Positions 1-8,355 of a DNA stretch of 64,000 nucleotides are shown here, piece by piece; positions within the stretch are counted from its first letter, which is position 1, and the number at the start of each line of letters is the position of its first letter. Source of the stretch: Lignipirellula cremea (lineage in GTDB: Bacteria; Planctomycetota; Planctomycetia; Pirellulales; Pirellulaceae). The notes below the pieces were generated by a model, which saw only the letters and a program-made list of their open reading frames with translations, was not told the origin of the DNA and searched no databases. Made by a program: the position numbers and the translations under genes. Location: the NCBI RefSeq assembly GCF_007751035.1, contig NZ_CP036433.1:620001-684000 (forward strand), written 5' to 3'.

Positions 1-1
1 G

Positions 2-1240
2 CTCGGCAGTCGCGACAGCAAAGGGGAAATCTCCACCACCAGCGTGCTGTGCGCTCCGATCCGGCAAGACAAAAAGGTAATCGGGTTCATCCATTTGTAC
101 TCGACCGATACGGAATCAGCCCCCGATCCCGACGACCTGGAGTTCACCCTCGCCGTCGCCGACAATGTCGCCCTGGCGCTCAAGAACCTCGCCCGCCAGC
201 AGGACCTGGCCGAACACCTGACGCGCAGCAAGTACGAAATTAACCAGCTCCGCGAACGCCTGGGCGTGGAAAGCGAGATCGTCGGCGGCAGCGCCCTGAT
301 GCGGCAAGTGCACGAGGATATCGCTAAGGCGGCCCCCAGCCGGGCCACCGTGCTGATCCGCGGCGAAAGCGGTTCGGGCAAAGAGCTGGTCGCCCGGGCG
401 GTGCATTTTTCCAGCCCCCGCAAGAACGGCCCGTTTGTCTGTTTGAACTGCGCGGCCCTGTCGGAATCCTTGCTGGAAAGCGAGCTGTTCGGCCATGAGA
501 AAGGCGCCTTTACCGGCGCGACGGACCGGAAGGTCGGCAAGTTTGAAGCGGCGGACAAAGGGACGCTCATGCTCGACGAAATCGGCGAGATGAGCCCCTC
601 GATCCAGGCCAAATTCCTCCGCGTGCTGGAAGGCCATCCGTTTGAACGGGTCGGCGGCGCCAAAGCGATCCATGTCGATGTGCGGGTGATCGCCGCCACC
701 AATCGCGACCTGGAGAAAGCAGTCCAGGCGAAAGAGTTCCGCCGCGATCTGTACTTTCGCCTGCGCGTGATCGAAGTCTTCGCGCCGCCCCTGCGCAAGC
801 GGCCGGCGGATGTGATCGAGCTGGCCCATCATTTCCTGGCTCGCTTTAATACGGAGACTGGCCGGAAGATCACGGGCTATTCGCCCGACGCCCTGCAGCA
901 CCTGCGGCATTACCGCTGGCCCGGCAACGTGCGGGAGTTAAAGAACGTGATCGAACGGGCCGTGGTGCTGGCCCGCGGCGAAACGATCGAAGTGCACGAT
1001 CTGGCCCTGTCCAACCTGGCCACCGCCAGCGAGTCGGGCGAGATCGCCCCGCCCGCCCTGGCCGTCTACGAAGAGGTCTCCCTGAAAGAGATCGAAAAGC
1101 GGCACATCGCCGCCACGCTGCAGGCGAACTCCTGGAACAAAAGCCGAGCCGCCGCCATCCTGGGCATCGAGCGTTCCACCCTCGACCGGAAAATCTCCCG
1201 CTACAAAATCAACCGCGAACCGAGCTTCCGGGAAGAATGA
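2..1240 (+). CDS. Sigma-54-dependent transcriptional activator (5' end outside window)
   Basis: The reading frame is open to the left edge, so the true start lies upstream; the first internal GTG is at 44. The visible part begins in a GAF-like sensory fold ([11 protein letters not shown]), followed by a short coiled linker. It continues with a sigma-54 AAA+ domain showing Walker A GESGSGKE, the sigma-54-contacting GAFTGA loop and the Walker B region [10 protein letters not shown]. It ends with a Fis-type helix-turn-helix ([20 protein letters not shown]). Proteins of this class bind upstream activator DNA and use ATP to open sigma-54 RNA polymerase promoters. In planctomycetes the missing N-terminus is often an FHA domain, but that cannot be seen here. 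The family call is secure; the signal and target genes are unknown. The gap after the stop holds no co-transcribed gene. Confidence 0.93.
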   Translation, partial: LGSRDSKGEISTTSVLCAPIRQDKKVIGFIHLYSTDTESAPDPDDLEFTLAVADNVALALKNLARQQDLAEHLTRSKYEINQLRERLGVESEIVGGSALMRQVHEDIAKAAPSRATVLIRGESGSGKELVARAVHFSSPRKNGPFVCLNCAALSESLLESELFGHEKGAFTGATDRKVGKFEAADKGTLMLDEIGEMSPSIQAKFLRVLEGHPFERVGGAKAIHVDVRVIAATNRDLEKAVQAKEFRRDLYFRLRVIEVFAPPLRKRPADVIELAHHFLARFNTETGRKITGYSPDALQHLRHYRWPGNVRELKNVIERAVVLARGETIEVHDLALSNLATASESGEIAPPALAVYEEVSLKEIEKRHIAATLQANSWNKSRAAAILGIERSTLDRKISRYKINREPSFREE

Positions 1241-1879
1241 CGGTCTCTATATCTGATTAAGAAGGGTTCACCCCAGGGTTTGCAGAGAAACGCGGAGGAA
1301 TGGAGCCGGGAAAAACAACTTCGGCGATTTTCCCAGTCTGGTCGGAGTCGGAAACGCGACATCCACCACGGTCACGGCCCCGTCATTCTCACACCTCTTC
1401 CTGCTTCTTCTTTGCGCCTTCGCGCCTTTGCGTGAGGTCCCCACTTACGCGATGGAAACTTCCCAACCGGCTCATATTATCATTCAGCCGTTCAAGAACG
1501 GATTGGCGGTTCTGTCACGCAGAGGATCTCACGCAAAGGCGCAAAGGCGCTAAGAACCGGTCGGCAGCGGATCGTCCTTGAGGAAGTCGGCCAGGCTGCC
1601 TCGTTCGGCATACTTCACCGCGTGATTTCAAGCAGGATCGCTTTCGGGAACGTCCTCGGCGTTATGCAAAAACCCAAGTTGTTTTTCCCGCGTTCCTGAG
1701 GGAGTGGAGCTGGGCAGCGGTTGTCGTCGCTACGTGGGGTTGTTGTTTTGAGTCCTATTATTTTCTTGAGTAACATGACAACAGCGACTCACGCCCGCAG
1801 CGTAAAGTTTCCACGGCAAGACACTCCTCCCTCCCTCTCCTCTTCCTCAGCGTTCTCCGCGGTGAACCCTTTCCTCTTT
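1241..1879. repeat. Gene-free gap with inverted copies of intergenic repeat-like sequences
   Basis: No convincing gene is seen here; short open frames are low-complexity and lack a start context. Two inverted relationships are visible. The first arm lies at about 1411-1437 and its near-complement at 1528-1553, differing at about two positions. The second involves a sequence near 1262-1300 (core gggttcaccc and aacgcggagga) and an inverse form near 1838-1877 (cctcagcgttctccgcggtg). The nested arrangement resembles dispersed extragenic palindromes. The gap separates a plus-strand activator from the end of the minus-strand VWA gene, so transcription converges here and the hairpins could serve as terminators. 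Confidence 0.45.
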
Positions 1880-4186
1880 CTATTTGCCGTCTCCGGCCCG
1901 CAGCTGCTCCGATCGCTCGAGCAATTCCAGGAACTCGGCCCGGTCGCCTGCCTCTAGTTTAATGACGTCGGCGGCGATCTTTTTCACGTCGGCCAGGGTG
2001 AAGTCGCCGCGGTAGGGCGACTGCCGGAGTTGCATCCCCCAGGCCGCGACGGCGGCGGCGAACTGGAAGTCGACGCTGGCCTTGGCGAAGGCGACCGGTG
2101 GATCGCGGAGCACGAACTCCAGCCGCTGGCTCTCGGTCGCTTGCGGCTCTTTGTAACGCAGCGACGCGGTCACCCATTCGTCGGTTTGGGCGGCCGGCGT
2201 CTGGCGGGACTGCAGGCCGGCAGGCGCCTGGTACTTCCATTCCCCTTCGCCCAGCGGCGTTTCCGGTTCCGGCGGGGCGTCGTCCAGCGGGGGAGGGATC
2301 AGCTCATAGAACGCGGTGACCGTATGTCCGGCGCCCAGGTCGCCGGCGTCCTTTTTGTCGTTGGCGAAGTCGGCCGTCTGCAGCATCCGGTTGGCGTAAC
2401 CGATCAGACGATACGCGCCGACCCGCCGCGGGTTGAACTCCAGCTGCAGTTTGACGTCCTTGGCGATGGTGACCAGCGTCGACGTCGCCTGTTCGGCCAG
2501 CACCTTGCGGCCTTCGCGGACAGAGTCGATGTAGGCGTATACGCCGTTCCCATGATCGGCCAGCTGCTCCAGCAGTTCATCCTGCAGGTTCCCCTTGCCA
2601 AAGCCCAGCACCGTGAGGAACACGCCGGAGGCTGCTTCTTTGGCGATCAGCTGCTTCAGCTCTGCGGTGTCGGTCACGCCCACGTTCAGGTCGCCGTCGG
2701 TCGCCAGGATCACCCGGTTCACGCGGTTCTTGTCAAAGTTCGCCCGGGCCTTCTGGTACGCCAGCGTAATCCCGGCGCTGCCGTTGGTGGAGCCGCCGGC
2801 GCCCAGCGCGGAGATGGCGTCGCGGATCGCGATCTGCTGATCGCCGAAGGTGGTGTCCAGGTGCAACGCTTCGCGGCCCGCATAGGTGACGATAGCGACG
2901 CGGTCGCCTTTATCCAGCTGGGCCGTCAGCAGCTTCATCGACTCCTGCAGCAGCGGGAGTTTGTCGGCGCTGTTCATGGAGCCGGAGACATCCAGCAGGA
3001 AGACCAGGTTACAAGGCGGACGTTCTTTCTGTTCGACCTCTTTCCCTTTGAGCGCTACCCTTAACAGCTGATGACCGGGCGCCCAGGGACAGGCGGCCAG
3101 ATCGAGCTGGGCCGTAACGGGTCCCTGTTCCGGCTGGCGGTAGTCGTAGTGGAAGTAGTTGATCATCTCCTCGATGCGCACCGCATCGGCCGGCGGCCAG
3201 TAGCCGTCGCGGAGCATCCGCCGCACGTTCGAATACGACGCCGTATCGACGTCGATCGAAAACGTCGACACCGCCCGGCCGCCCCAGACGGGCGCAAACG
3301 GATTGTCGACCAGCGGGGCGTAGCCTTCGTGGCCCGGGCCAGCCTCACCGCCGCCAGGGGCCTGCAGGTTATCGCGCGGCTCCAGGTCGCGGCCCAGATC
3401 CAGCGCCATCGAGTCGCTGTTGTCGAGGGCCCACCGTGTGTTGTTATTTACTATGCCCGGGGGCGCCGCATACCAGTATTGCTCTGCCCGGCCGCGCCCT
3501 TCGATTCCCAGGCCAGTGATGGTTCCGCCGGAATAACGGGTGTCGCTCGTTGGCCTGTTGAAGCCGGACGCTGGCGTCCCGTTGGAACCGTAAAGATCCA
3601 ACACTAACGAGTGCCCTGTCAGACTGCTTCCTTTCACCTTGCTGCGAAGGACCTCGGCCATCGCCGAATCGAGATTATCTTGTACGCGTACGGGTTCCTC
3701 AGCCGTCAAGGACTCGTTCGAGAAACCGGGAAGCTGGACGGTCGTCCCACCCGTGAAAGCGATGTCCTCGGGAGCATTGACCGCCACTTCCGCACGCTCC
3801 GCTTTCTGCCGCAGCACGGCGACCGACCACCAGCACAGCGGCAACCCGGCCGTGAGCAGCGCCAGGGAAGCGGCGCCGATCAGCACCCGTCGTCGACCGC
3901 TGCCGGTGCGGGGCGGAAGCGTGACGGGCGCTGCGAACTGCTTCTCCAGCTTGTCCCGCAGCGCCGGTGAGCGACTGCCGCCGGCCTGTTCGACCGCGGC
4001 GACCTGGTTGGCCAGCCGACGGATCCGGGCGGCTTCCTCCGGCGAGAAATCGTCCGCCTGCTCCAGGCGGACCGCTTCGTCCGGCGGCAACTGCCCCAGG
4101 GCGTACGCGGTGATCAGCGCGGCCCGTTCTTCGGCCTGGTCCGTGGGCCCGTTCGCATCTTCGGGAGTGGGGAAAGAAGGCGTCAT
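1880..4186 (-). CDS. Membrane-anchored von Willebrand factor A protein (YfbK-like)
   Basis: Predicted 768 aa. The frame stays open upstream to 4582, but I place the start at the ATG whose first base is 4186 because it overlaps the stop of the upstream sigma-factor gene as ATGA. The N-terminal ~85 residues (ITAYALGQLPPDEAVRLEQ) resemble the cytoplasmic heads of planctomycete anti-sigma-like proteins. A membrane segment follows near residues 90-112, then a long variable linker and a YfbK-type N-terminal region. The VWA domain carries the MIDAS motif DVSGSM and the conserved GGSTNGS and ATDGDLN segments. A DUF3520-like C-terminal part follows. VWA domains bind ligands through a metal ion. Coupling to an ECF sigma gene suggests that the head may regulate that sigma factor; this is inference. 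Confidence 0.85.
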   Translation of the reverse strand: MTPSFPTPEDANGPTDQAEERAALITAYALGQLPPDEAVRLEQADDFSPEEAARIRRLANQVAAVEQAGGSRSPALRDKLEKQFAAPVTLPPRTGSGRRRVLIGAASLALLTAGLPLCWWSVAVLRQKAERAEVAVNAPEDIAFTGGTTVQLPGFSNESLTAEEPVRVQDNLDSAMAEVLRSKVKGSSLTGHSLVLDLYGSNGTPASGFNRPTSDTRYSGGTITGLGIEGRGRAEQYWYAAPPGIVNNNTRWALDNSDSMALDLGRDLEPRDNLQAPGGGEAGPGHEGYAPLVDNPFAPVWGGRAVSTFSIDVDTASYSNVRRMLRDGYWPPADAVRIEEMINYFHYDYRQPEQGPVTAQLDLAACPWAPGHQLLRVALKGKEVEQKERPPCNLVFLLDVSGSMNSADKLPLLQESMKLLTAQLDKGDRVAIVTYAGREALHLDTTFGDQQIAIRDAISALGAGGSTNGSAGITLAYQKARANFDKNRVNRVILATDGDLNVGVTDTAELKQLIAKEAASGVFLTVLGFGKGNLQDELLEQLADHGNGVYAYIDSVREGRKVLAEQATSTLVTIAKDVKLQLEFNPRRVGAYRLIGYANRMLQTADFANDKKDAGDLGAGHTVTAFYELIPPPLDDAPPEPETPLGEGEWKYQAPAGLQSRQTPAAQTDEWVTASLRYKEPQATESQRLEFVLRDPPVAFAKASVDFQFAAAVAAWGMQLRQSPYRGDFTLADVKKIAADVIKLEAGDRAEFLELLERSEQLRAGDGK

Positions 4187-4716
4187 GACGGGAACTCCTG
4201 GGAAGCAGGTTCGCAGAGCAAATTCTGCACGGACGGATGTTGTCGCAACCGGACGAGCGCCCGGTGCACGAGCACCCGAATGCTGGCCTCCCGACGGGAG
4301 GTAATCTGGGCAATTTCGCGATAGCTGCAGCCGCTGGACCACAGGTGCAGAGCTTCGCGCTGCGCGGTCGGCAGCTGGTCGAGGTATTTTTGGAGTCGCT
4401 GGCCCAGCTCGGCCTGTTCGGCGGCCTGGCTGGGATCGGGGTCGGCGGAGGGCAGCGTTTGGGCCTCCGCCAGCGTTTCGTTCCGGCCCTGGCGCCGGCG
4501 CTGATCGAGGGCTTTGTTGCGACAGACTGTATACAGCCAGGCGCCTGTTTTTTCCGAGTCGATCGGCGGCGACTGGCGGCACAACTGCAGGAACGCATGC
4601 TGCACCGCATCGCGAGCCAGGCCCTCATCGGAAAGCAGGCGCTGCGCATAACGCAGCAGCGGAAGCTCGTAGCGATCCAGGGCCTCGAGTACGCTTCGTC
4701 GGGCGGGCGCCGTCAT
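4183..4716 (-). CDS. ECF-type RNA polymerase sigma factor (sigma-70 family)
   Basis: Predicted 177 aa, the usual ECF size. Region 2 is seen in LRYAQRLLSDEGLARDAVQ and AWLYTVCRNKALDQRRR. Region 4 has the helix-turn-helix LPTAQREALHLW...SYREIAQITSRREASIRVLVHRALVRLR. The start ATG is preceded by a GCAGGAAC Shine-Dalgarno-like sequence. Its TGA stop overlaps the ATG of the downstream VWA gene (ATGA), a classic translational-coupling arrangement, so the two products are probably made in fixed ratio. By analogy with ECF/anti-sigma pairs it likely directs polymerase to an envelope-related regulon, but no target promoter can be identified here. The upstream region contains several short palindromes that could include its own control site. 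Confidence 0.92.
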   Translation of the reverse strand: MTAPARRSVLEALDRYELPLLRYAQRLLSDEGLARDAVQHAFLQLCRQSPPIDSEKTGAWLYTVCRNKALDQRRRQGRNETLAEAQTLPSADPDPSQAAEQAELGQRLQKYLDQLPTAQREALHLWSSGCSYREIAQITSRREASIRVLVHRALVRLRQHPSVQNLLCEPASQEFPS

Positions 4717-4760
4717 GATGTTCCTGCTGGAATGACTGACGAAAATCGAAGGACAGTCGT

Positions 4761-4836
4761 CTTTTGCTCCGCAAAAGAACGCCTAATTTCGCTGAGCGAA
4801 AGTCGACTTTCTGCGTCTGCTCGTTTTTAAAACGAC
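4761..4836. promoter_or_regulatory. Cluster of short palindromes upstream of the ECF sigma gene
   Basis: Four small inverted repeats lie head to tail in the divergent gap 4717-5042. They are cttttgc-tcc-gcaaaag (4761-4777), ttcgc-tga-gcgaa (4788-4800), the perfect 12-mer aaagtcgacttt (4799-4810) and tcgttttt/aaaacga (about 4822-4836). They could be operators or an RNA leader structure for the sigma/VWA pair. A TAGAAT-like -10 element at about 4994 could serve the divergent gene. Apart from these I see nothing else in the gap. Confidence 0.35.
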
Positions 4837-5042
4837 GAATCAAGATCCATCCGTTGATTGGTTCGCGTGTTTTCGTCAACTGAAAGCCGACAAAAGAAAA
4901 GACGCGACAACTCCCGTTTCGTTACGTGAAATTTCTTTGTTTTTGCCGCCCTGCCGCGGAGCGACTATCTGCTTGCAACGGGCCAGCGGATGTTAGAATA
5001 AAGGAAAAGACTCCCAGCAGGCCTTTGAACGAAAGTTCCTTC

Positions 5043-6659
5043 GTGTTGCGTTTGATCATTTATTGCGTATGCTTCGCCGCCCTGGCCGCTCCCGCGGCGA
5101 CCGCATGGGCCCAGTCCGATTCGGCCGAGCCGGCCGCGACCGAAACGCCGGCAGCGAAAGAAAAGGCGTCGTCCGGCAAAGAGCCGTCGTCCAAAGATGA
5201 ACCGGCAGCGAAAGAAACGCTGTCGTCCAAAGCTACGCCGGCGCCGCAGGGGGCGTTGCCGTGGGAGGCTCCCACCGGCGGGCCGGTTGGGTTTCGCTCG
5301 CCCCGCGATCTGCTCAAAAACTTCCGCGTGGCCCAAAGCGACCTGTTCAACCTGCTCGACAAGCAGCCGCTGAGTGAAACGCAACAGGAGATTCTGCTGC
5401 GAATCCTGTACAACACCCGCCGCTTCCGGGGCGATCAGGTGATGAGCTGGCGGCGTCCGATCGACTGGGCCGCGATCGTCAAAGAGCCGTCGGATTATCG
5501 GGCCGAGCTGTTCACGATCGAAGGCACGGCGACGCAGATCGACCAGATCCCGTTCGACGATCGTCGCGCCATGGTGTTTGAAAGCCCCGTGTACTACCGC
5601 GTGCATATCCAGACCGACGACGCTCCGTACACGGCGATCGTGTACCTGCGCGAGATTCCCACCGCCTGGAAGATTGGCGAGCCGACCGCGTACCATGTTC
5701 GCACCGACGCGTTGTTCCTCAAGATTGGCGACACGGCCGCCACGACCGACGACACGCTGGAACTGCTGTTTGTCGGCGTGAATATCGGCTGGTTTCCCCA
5801 GGCGGTCGAAGAGCACGCCTCGCTGCGCCCGGAACTGTTGTACCTGAGCCGGGCCGGTTTCGACGTGGGGCAGATTGATACCATCCAGCGGCAGAACGGC
5901 CAGCCGCTGGTCGCCGCCGACCGGGAAGCGTTTTATCAAATGCTGGCCGCCGCCCGCGACGCCGACGGCAAGGAATTCCAGCAGCTTATGGCGCCCGAAG
6001 TCGACCTGGGCGGACTGCTGACGGCCCCGCAGGAGCATCATGGCGAGATTGCCCTGGTCCGCGGCACGGCCCGCAAGATCACGCGCATCGTGGTCGACGA
6101 CGCCGACATTCGCAAGAAGTACGGCATTGACCATTACTACCAGATCAACATTTTCCTGCCGCTGGGAGAGAAGAGCGTGGTGCTGGGGAAGAACGCCGAA
6201 AACGCCCCCGTGTACCAGGGGCACTTCCCCGCGGTCGTCTGCGTTACCGAAGTCACCCCGTCGCTGGCCGCCGAGGCGCTCCAGGCGGAGGCGAACGGCA
6301 AGATCGTCAATGAAGAGATCGCCATCCCAGCCATCTTTTTTCGGCTGTGGTCGTATCCTTCTGACTATGTGAAACAGTACGATCCGAACGGCCGGCAGCC
6401 TGCCCCCATGTTCATCGGTCGGCGGCCGGAGCTGGTTCCCCTGGCCGCGCCGATGAGTCCCTGGGTCGGCATTGGCATCGGGACGATCTTTGTCGTCGCC
6501 CTGGGCGCGCTTTGGCTGGGCGTGTGGCGATACTCCCGCGGGGACGATCGCTTCCAGCGCGAAGTGCTCAAACCGAAGCAGGGGCTGCGGCCTGGCGCTT
6601 CGTTGAACGACCTGGATCTCGAATCGCGGGACGGCCCCGATTTCAGCAACCTGAATTAA
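5043..6659 (+). CDS. Exported membrane-anchored protein of unknown function
   Basis: Predicted 538 aa. The frame is open from a GTG at 4926, but I prefer the GTG at 5043 because it places a clean signal peptide (LRLIIYCVCFAALAAPAATAWA) at the N-terminus and lies after a possible -10 element. The mature part starts with a low-complexity A/E/K/S-rich stretch. Two related-looking globular repeats follow (around IEGTATQIDQIPFDDRR and VRGTARKITRIVVDDADIR), suggestive of duplicated beta-rich domains. One transmembrane helix lies near the C-terminus (PWVGIGIGTIFVVALGALWLGVW) with a short cytoplasmic tail. I do not recognise a named family. It is divergent from the sigma/VWA pair and convergent with the PQQ lipoprotein, so it appears to stand alone. 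Confidence 0.75.
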   Translation: MLRLIIYCVCFAALAAPAATAWAQSDSAEPAATETPAAKEKASSGKEPSSKDEPAAKETLSSKATPAPQGALPWEAPTGGPVGFRSPRDLLKNFRVAQSDLFNLLDKQPLSETQQEILLRILYNTRRFRGDQVMSWRRPIDWAAIVKEPSDYRAELFTIEGTATQIDQIPFDDRRAMVFESPVYYRVHIQTDDAPYTAIVYLREIPTAWKIGEPTAYHVRTDALFLKIGDTAATTDDTLELLFVGVNIGWFPQAVEEHASLRPELLYLSRAGFDVGQIDTIQRQNGQPLVAADREAFYQMLAAARDADGKEFQQLMAPEVDLGGLLTAPQEHHGEIALVRGTARKITRIVVDDADIRKKYGIDHYYQINIFLPLGEKSVVLGKNAENAPVYQGHFPAVVCVTEVTPSLAAEALQAEANGKIVNEEIAIPAIFFRLWSYPSDYVKQYDPNGRQPAPMFIGRRPELVPLAAPMSPWVGIGIGTIFVVALGALWLGVWRYSRGDDRFQREVLKPKQGLRPGASLNDLDLESRDGPDFSNLN

Positions 6660-6671
6660 CGCTTTTAGTCG

Positions 6672-8096
6672 TTACTTCGCGTCGCCTGCGGGCGGCAGTT
6701 CCACACAGACCAGGTCGCCCGCCGCATTCCGGCAATAGCAATGCCGACCGGCCACCGCCGGCGGAGTCCAGCAGGTCGCCGATAGCACGGGCTTCTGGGC
6801 AATCTCTTTGTAGCCGTCGGGCGAAGCGGCGACGGTGACCAGCCGGCCGTCTTCGGTCAGCATCAACAGCTCTCGTCCGTTGGTCAGCACGCTGCCGCAG
6901 CCGCAGCCGCGCTCCTCCCACAACCGCTGGCCGGTGCGCGAATCCACGCACACCAGCTTGCAGTTACGGGAGCTGTGCGAGTTCCCGTCGATGCCGTACA
7001 AGTAATCGCCGACTTGCACGCAGTTCGCCATGTGGCTGGAAACGGCCCGCGTTTCGAACACCCGTTCCAGGCTGCCGTCGACCAGCTTCCAGCGGGAGCA
7101 GCCGCGCTGGTAGCCTGTCGAAATGAACAGATCGCCGTCCAGCAGCACCGGCGTCGCGCTGTTGGTGCTGTAGTCGGTCGTGATGCTGGGTTCCCGCGCG
7201 ATCGTTTTGCCGGTTTCGGCGGAGACCAGCAACAGCCCTTCGTTGTTGAGCACGGCGATCAGCTTCTGGCCCTGGTGCGGGAAGAGCACGGGCGAGCCAT
7301 AGCCGGGGGCGTATTTGTCGCTCTGCCAGACGACCTCGCCCGTGTTTTTATTGACCGCCAGCACGGCTCCGACTTCGACGATCGCCAGGTCGCCATCGAT
7401 CAGCGGGGACGAAGTCAGGCCCCACTCGGGTCGTTCGACGCCAGTCAGTTTGGGCGTCATCACCAGCCAGCGGATTTCGCCTGTGGCGGCGTTGAGGCAA
7501 TGGAAATGGCCGTCGCGGCTGAGCGTATAGACCCAGTCGCCGTCGACGGTCGGCGTGGCTCCGGGGCCGCCGTCGTGCAGGTTGTCGACCAGCGAGCATT
7601 CGTAATCGATCTTCCAGATCTGCTCGCCGGTGAGCGCATCGAAGCAGAAGATTTCATCGCGCCCGTCGCGATAGCCCATGGTGTACGCTTTGCCGCCGGC
7701 CACCGAGATGGAACTGTAGCCGATGCCGACATTGGTCCGCCAGACTGTTTTCACGCCGCGGGACAGCTCGGGCGACCAGTTGGCCGGCGCGATCAGGCCG
7801 TTCCGCTGCGGCCCCAGGAAGCCGGGCCAGTCCGCCTTCTTCACCGGGACCGGCGCGACGTTCGCGGCGGGCGTATCTTTGATGGGCGTCGCAGGACGAG
7901 GCTCCGCGGCGGGTGCTGCGACCGCGTGGGACGTCTCGGCGGGAAGGGGCGAGTCGGTCGGCGCCGAGGCGTTCGCGGCCGGACCGGCAGCGACAACCGA
8001 CGCCGTGGGGGCGGTTGGGGGTTCGTCCTGGCAGCCAGTCAGGAACGCGAGCACGGCCAGCAGACCGCCGGCGCCGTAAAGGGATAAACGCATCAT
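6672..8096 (-). CDS. PQQ-like beta-propeller lipoprotein
   Basis: Predicted 474 aa. The N-terminus is a lipoprotein signal with lipobox LTGC, followed by a ~60-residue A/P/T-rich linker. The body shows repeated PQQ-blade signatures such as FDALTGEQIWK, LNAATGEIRW, VNKNTGEVVW, SAETGKTIA and DSRTGQRLWEE. These give an eight-blade-like quinoprotein-alcohol-dehydrogenase fold of the BamB type. Family members in planctomycetes are exported and usually lack enzymatic residues, acting as scaffolds; a catalytic role cannot be read from the sequence. The start has a GGAG Shine-Dalgarno close upstream (tandem ATGs at 8096 and 8093). It ends only 12 bp from the oppositely oriented neighbour, so the two transcripts converge. 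Confidence 0.88.
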   Translation of the reverse strand: MMRLSLYGAGGLLAVLAFLTGCQDEPPTAPTASVVAAGPAANASAPTDSPLPAETSHAVAAPAAEPRPATPIKDTPAANVAPVPVKKADWPGFLGPQRNGLIAPANWSPELSRGVKTVWRTNVGIGYSSISVAGGKAYTMGYRDGRDEIFCFDALTGEQIWKIDYECSLVDNLHDGGPGATPTVDGDWVYTLSRDGHFHCLNAATGEIRWLVMTPKLTGVERPEWGLTSSPLIDGDLAIVEVGAVLAVNKNTGEVVWQSDKYAPGYGSPVLFPHQGQKLIAVLNNEGLLLVSAETGKTIAREPSITTDYSTNSATPVLLDGDLFISTGYQRGCSRWKLVDGSLERVFETRAVSSHMANCVQVGDYLYGIDGNSHSSRNCKLVCVDSRTGQRLWEERGCGCGSVLTNGRELLMLTEDGRLVTVAASPDGYKEIAQKPVLSATCWTPPAVAGRHCYCRNAAGDLVCVELPPAGDAK

Positions 8097-8209
8097 CGCT
8101 CCGCAGGGTAGGAGAAAACCATACGGATCATCTTATCGGATTCTGAGAGAAACAGGCAGACAGGAATCCGCGGCCAGCAATCCCTGGTCCGCCCCCTTCC
8201 CGCGTAGCT

Positions 8210-8290
8210 GAACTCGCCAGAGTTTGGCCGCCGTTACCGCCGTTTCCCTGACCCATTCAGCTCCGACCAAAGTTTGGCGACTTCGGCTAC
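8210..8290 (+). repeat. Dispersed ~80-bp intergenic repeat, copy A
   Basis: The segment begins gaactcgcc-agagtttgg and ends agtttggcgacttcggctac. It closely matches 43228-43307 in the same orientation and 19583-19644 in reverse. All three lie outside genes. Both ends are conserved and the middle is variable, as expected for a structured extragenic element. Confidence 0.7.
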
Positions 8291-8299
8291 CTGCGGGGC

Positions 8300-8335
8300 A
8301 AAAGACCGGCCGCCCATGCCGGGGGCATGGGCGGC
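8300..8335 (-). terminator. Rho-independent-type terminator of the symporter gene
   Basis: A perfect 12-bp stem with a 3-base loop (gccgcccatgcc / ggcatgggcggc, 8309-8335) lies about 20 bp downstream of the symporter stop. On the minus strand the stem is followed by a short T-rich run (gtcttttgcc). Confidence 0.65.
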
Positions 8336-8355
8336 AAGTGCAGAGGACTCTGGCG

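Noticed and set aside
1300-1581. 93-codon frame in the first gap
   Set aside because: It is composed of the inverted repeat arms themselves (FAPSRLCVR and LTQRRKGAK), a frequent false gene in planctomycete annotations.
2030-3064. Long open frame on the plus strand opposite the VWA gene
   Set aside because: It is the antisense shadow of a well-supported VWA coding region; composition is Arg/Gly/Val-rich with no motif. The same holds for long frames opposite the genes at 4965-6224, 6975-8087, 15396-17171 and 29233-30426.
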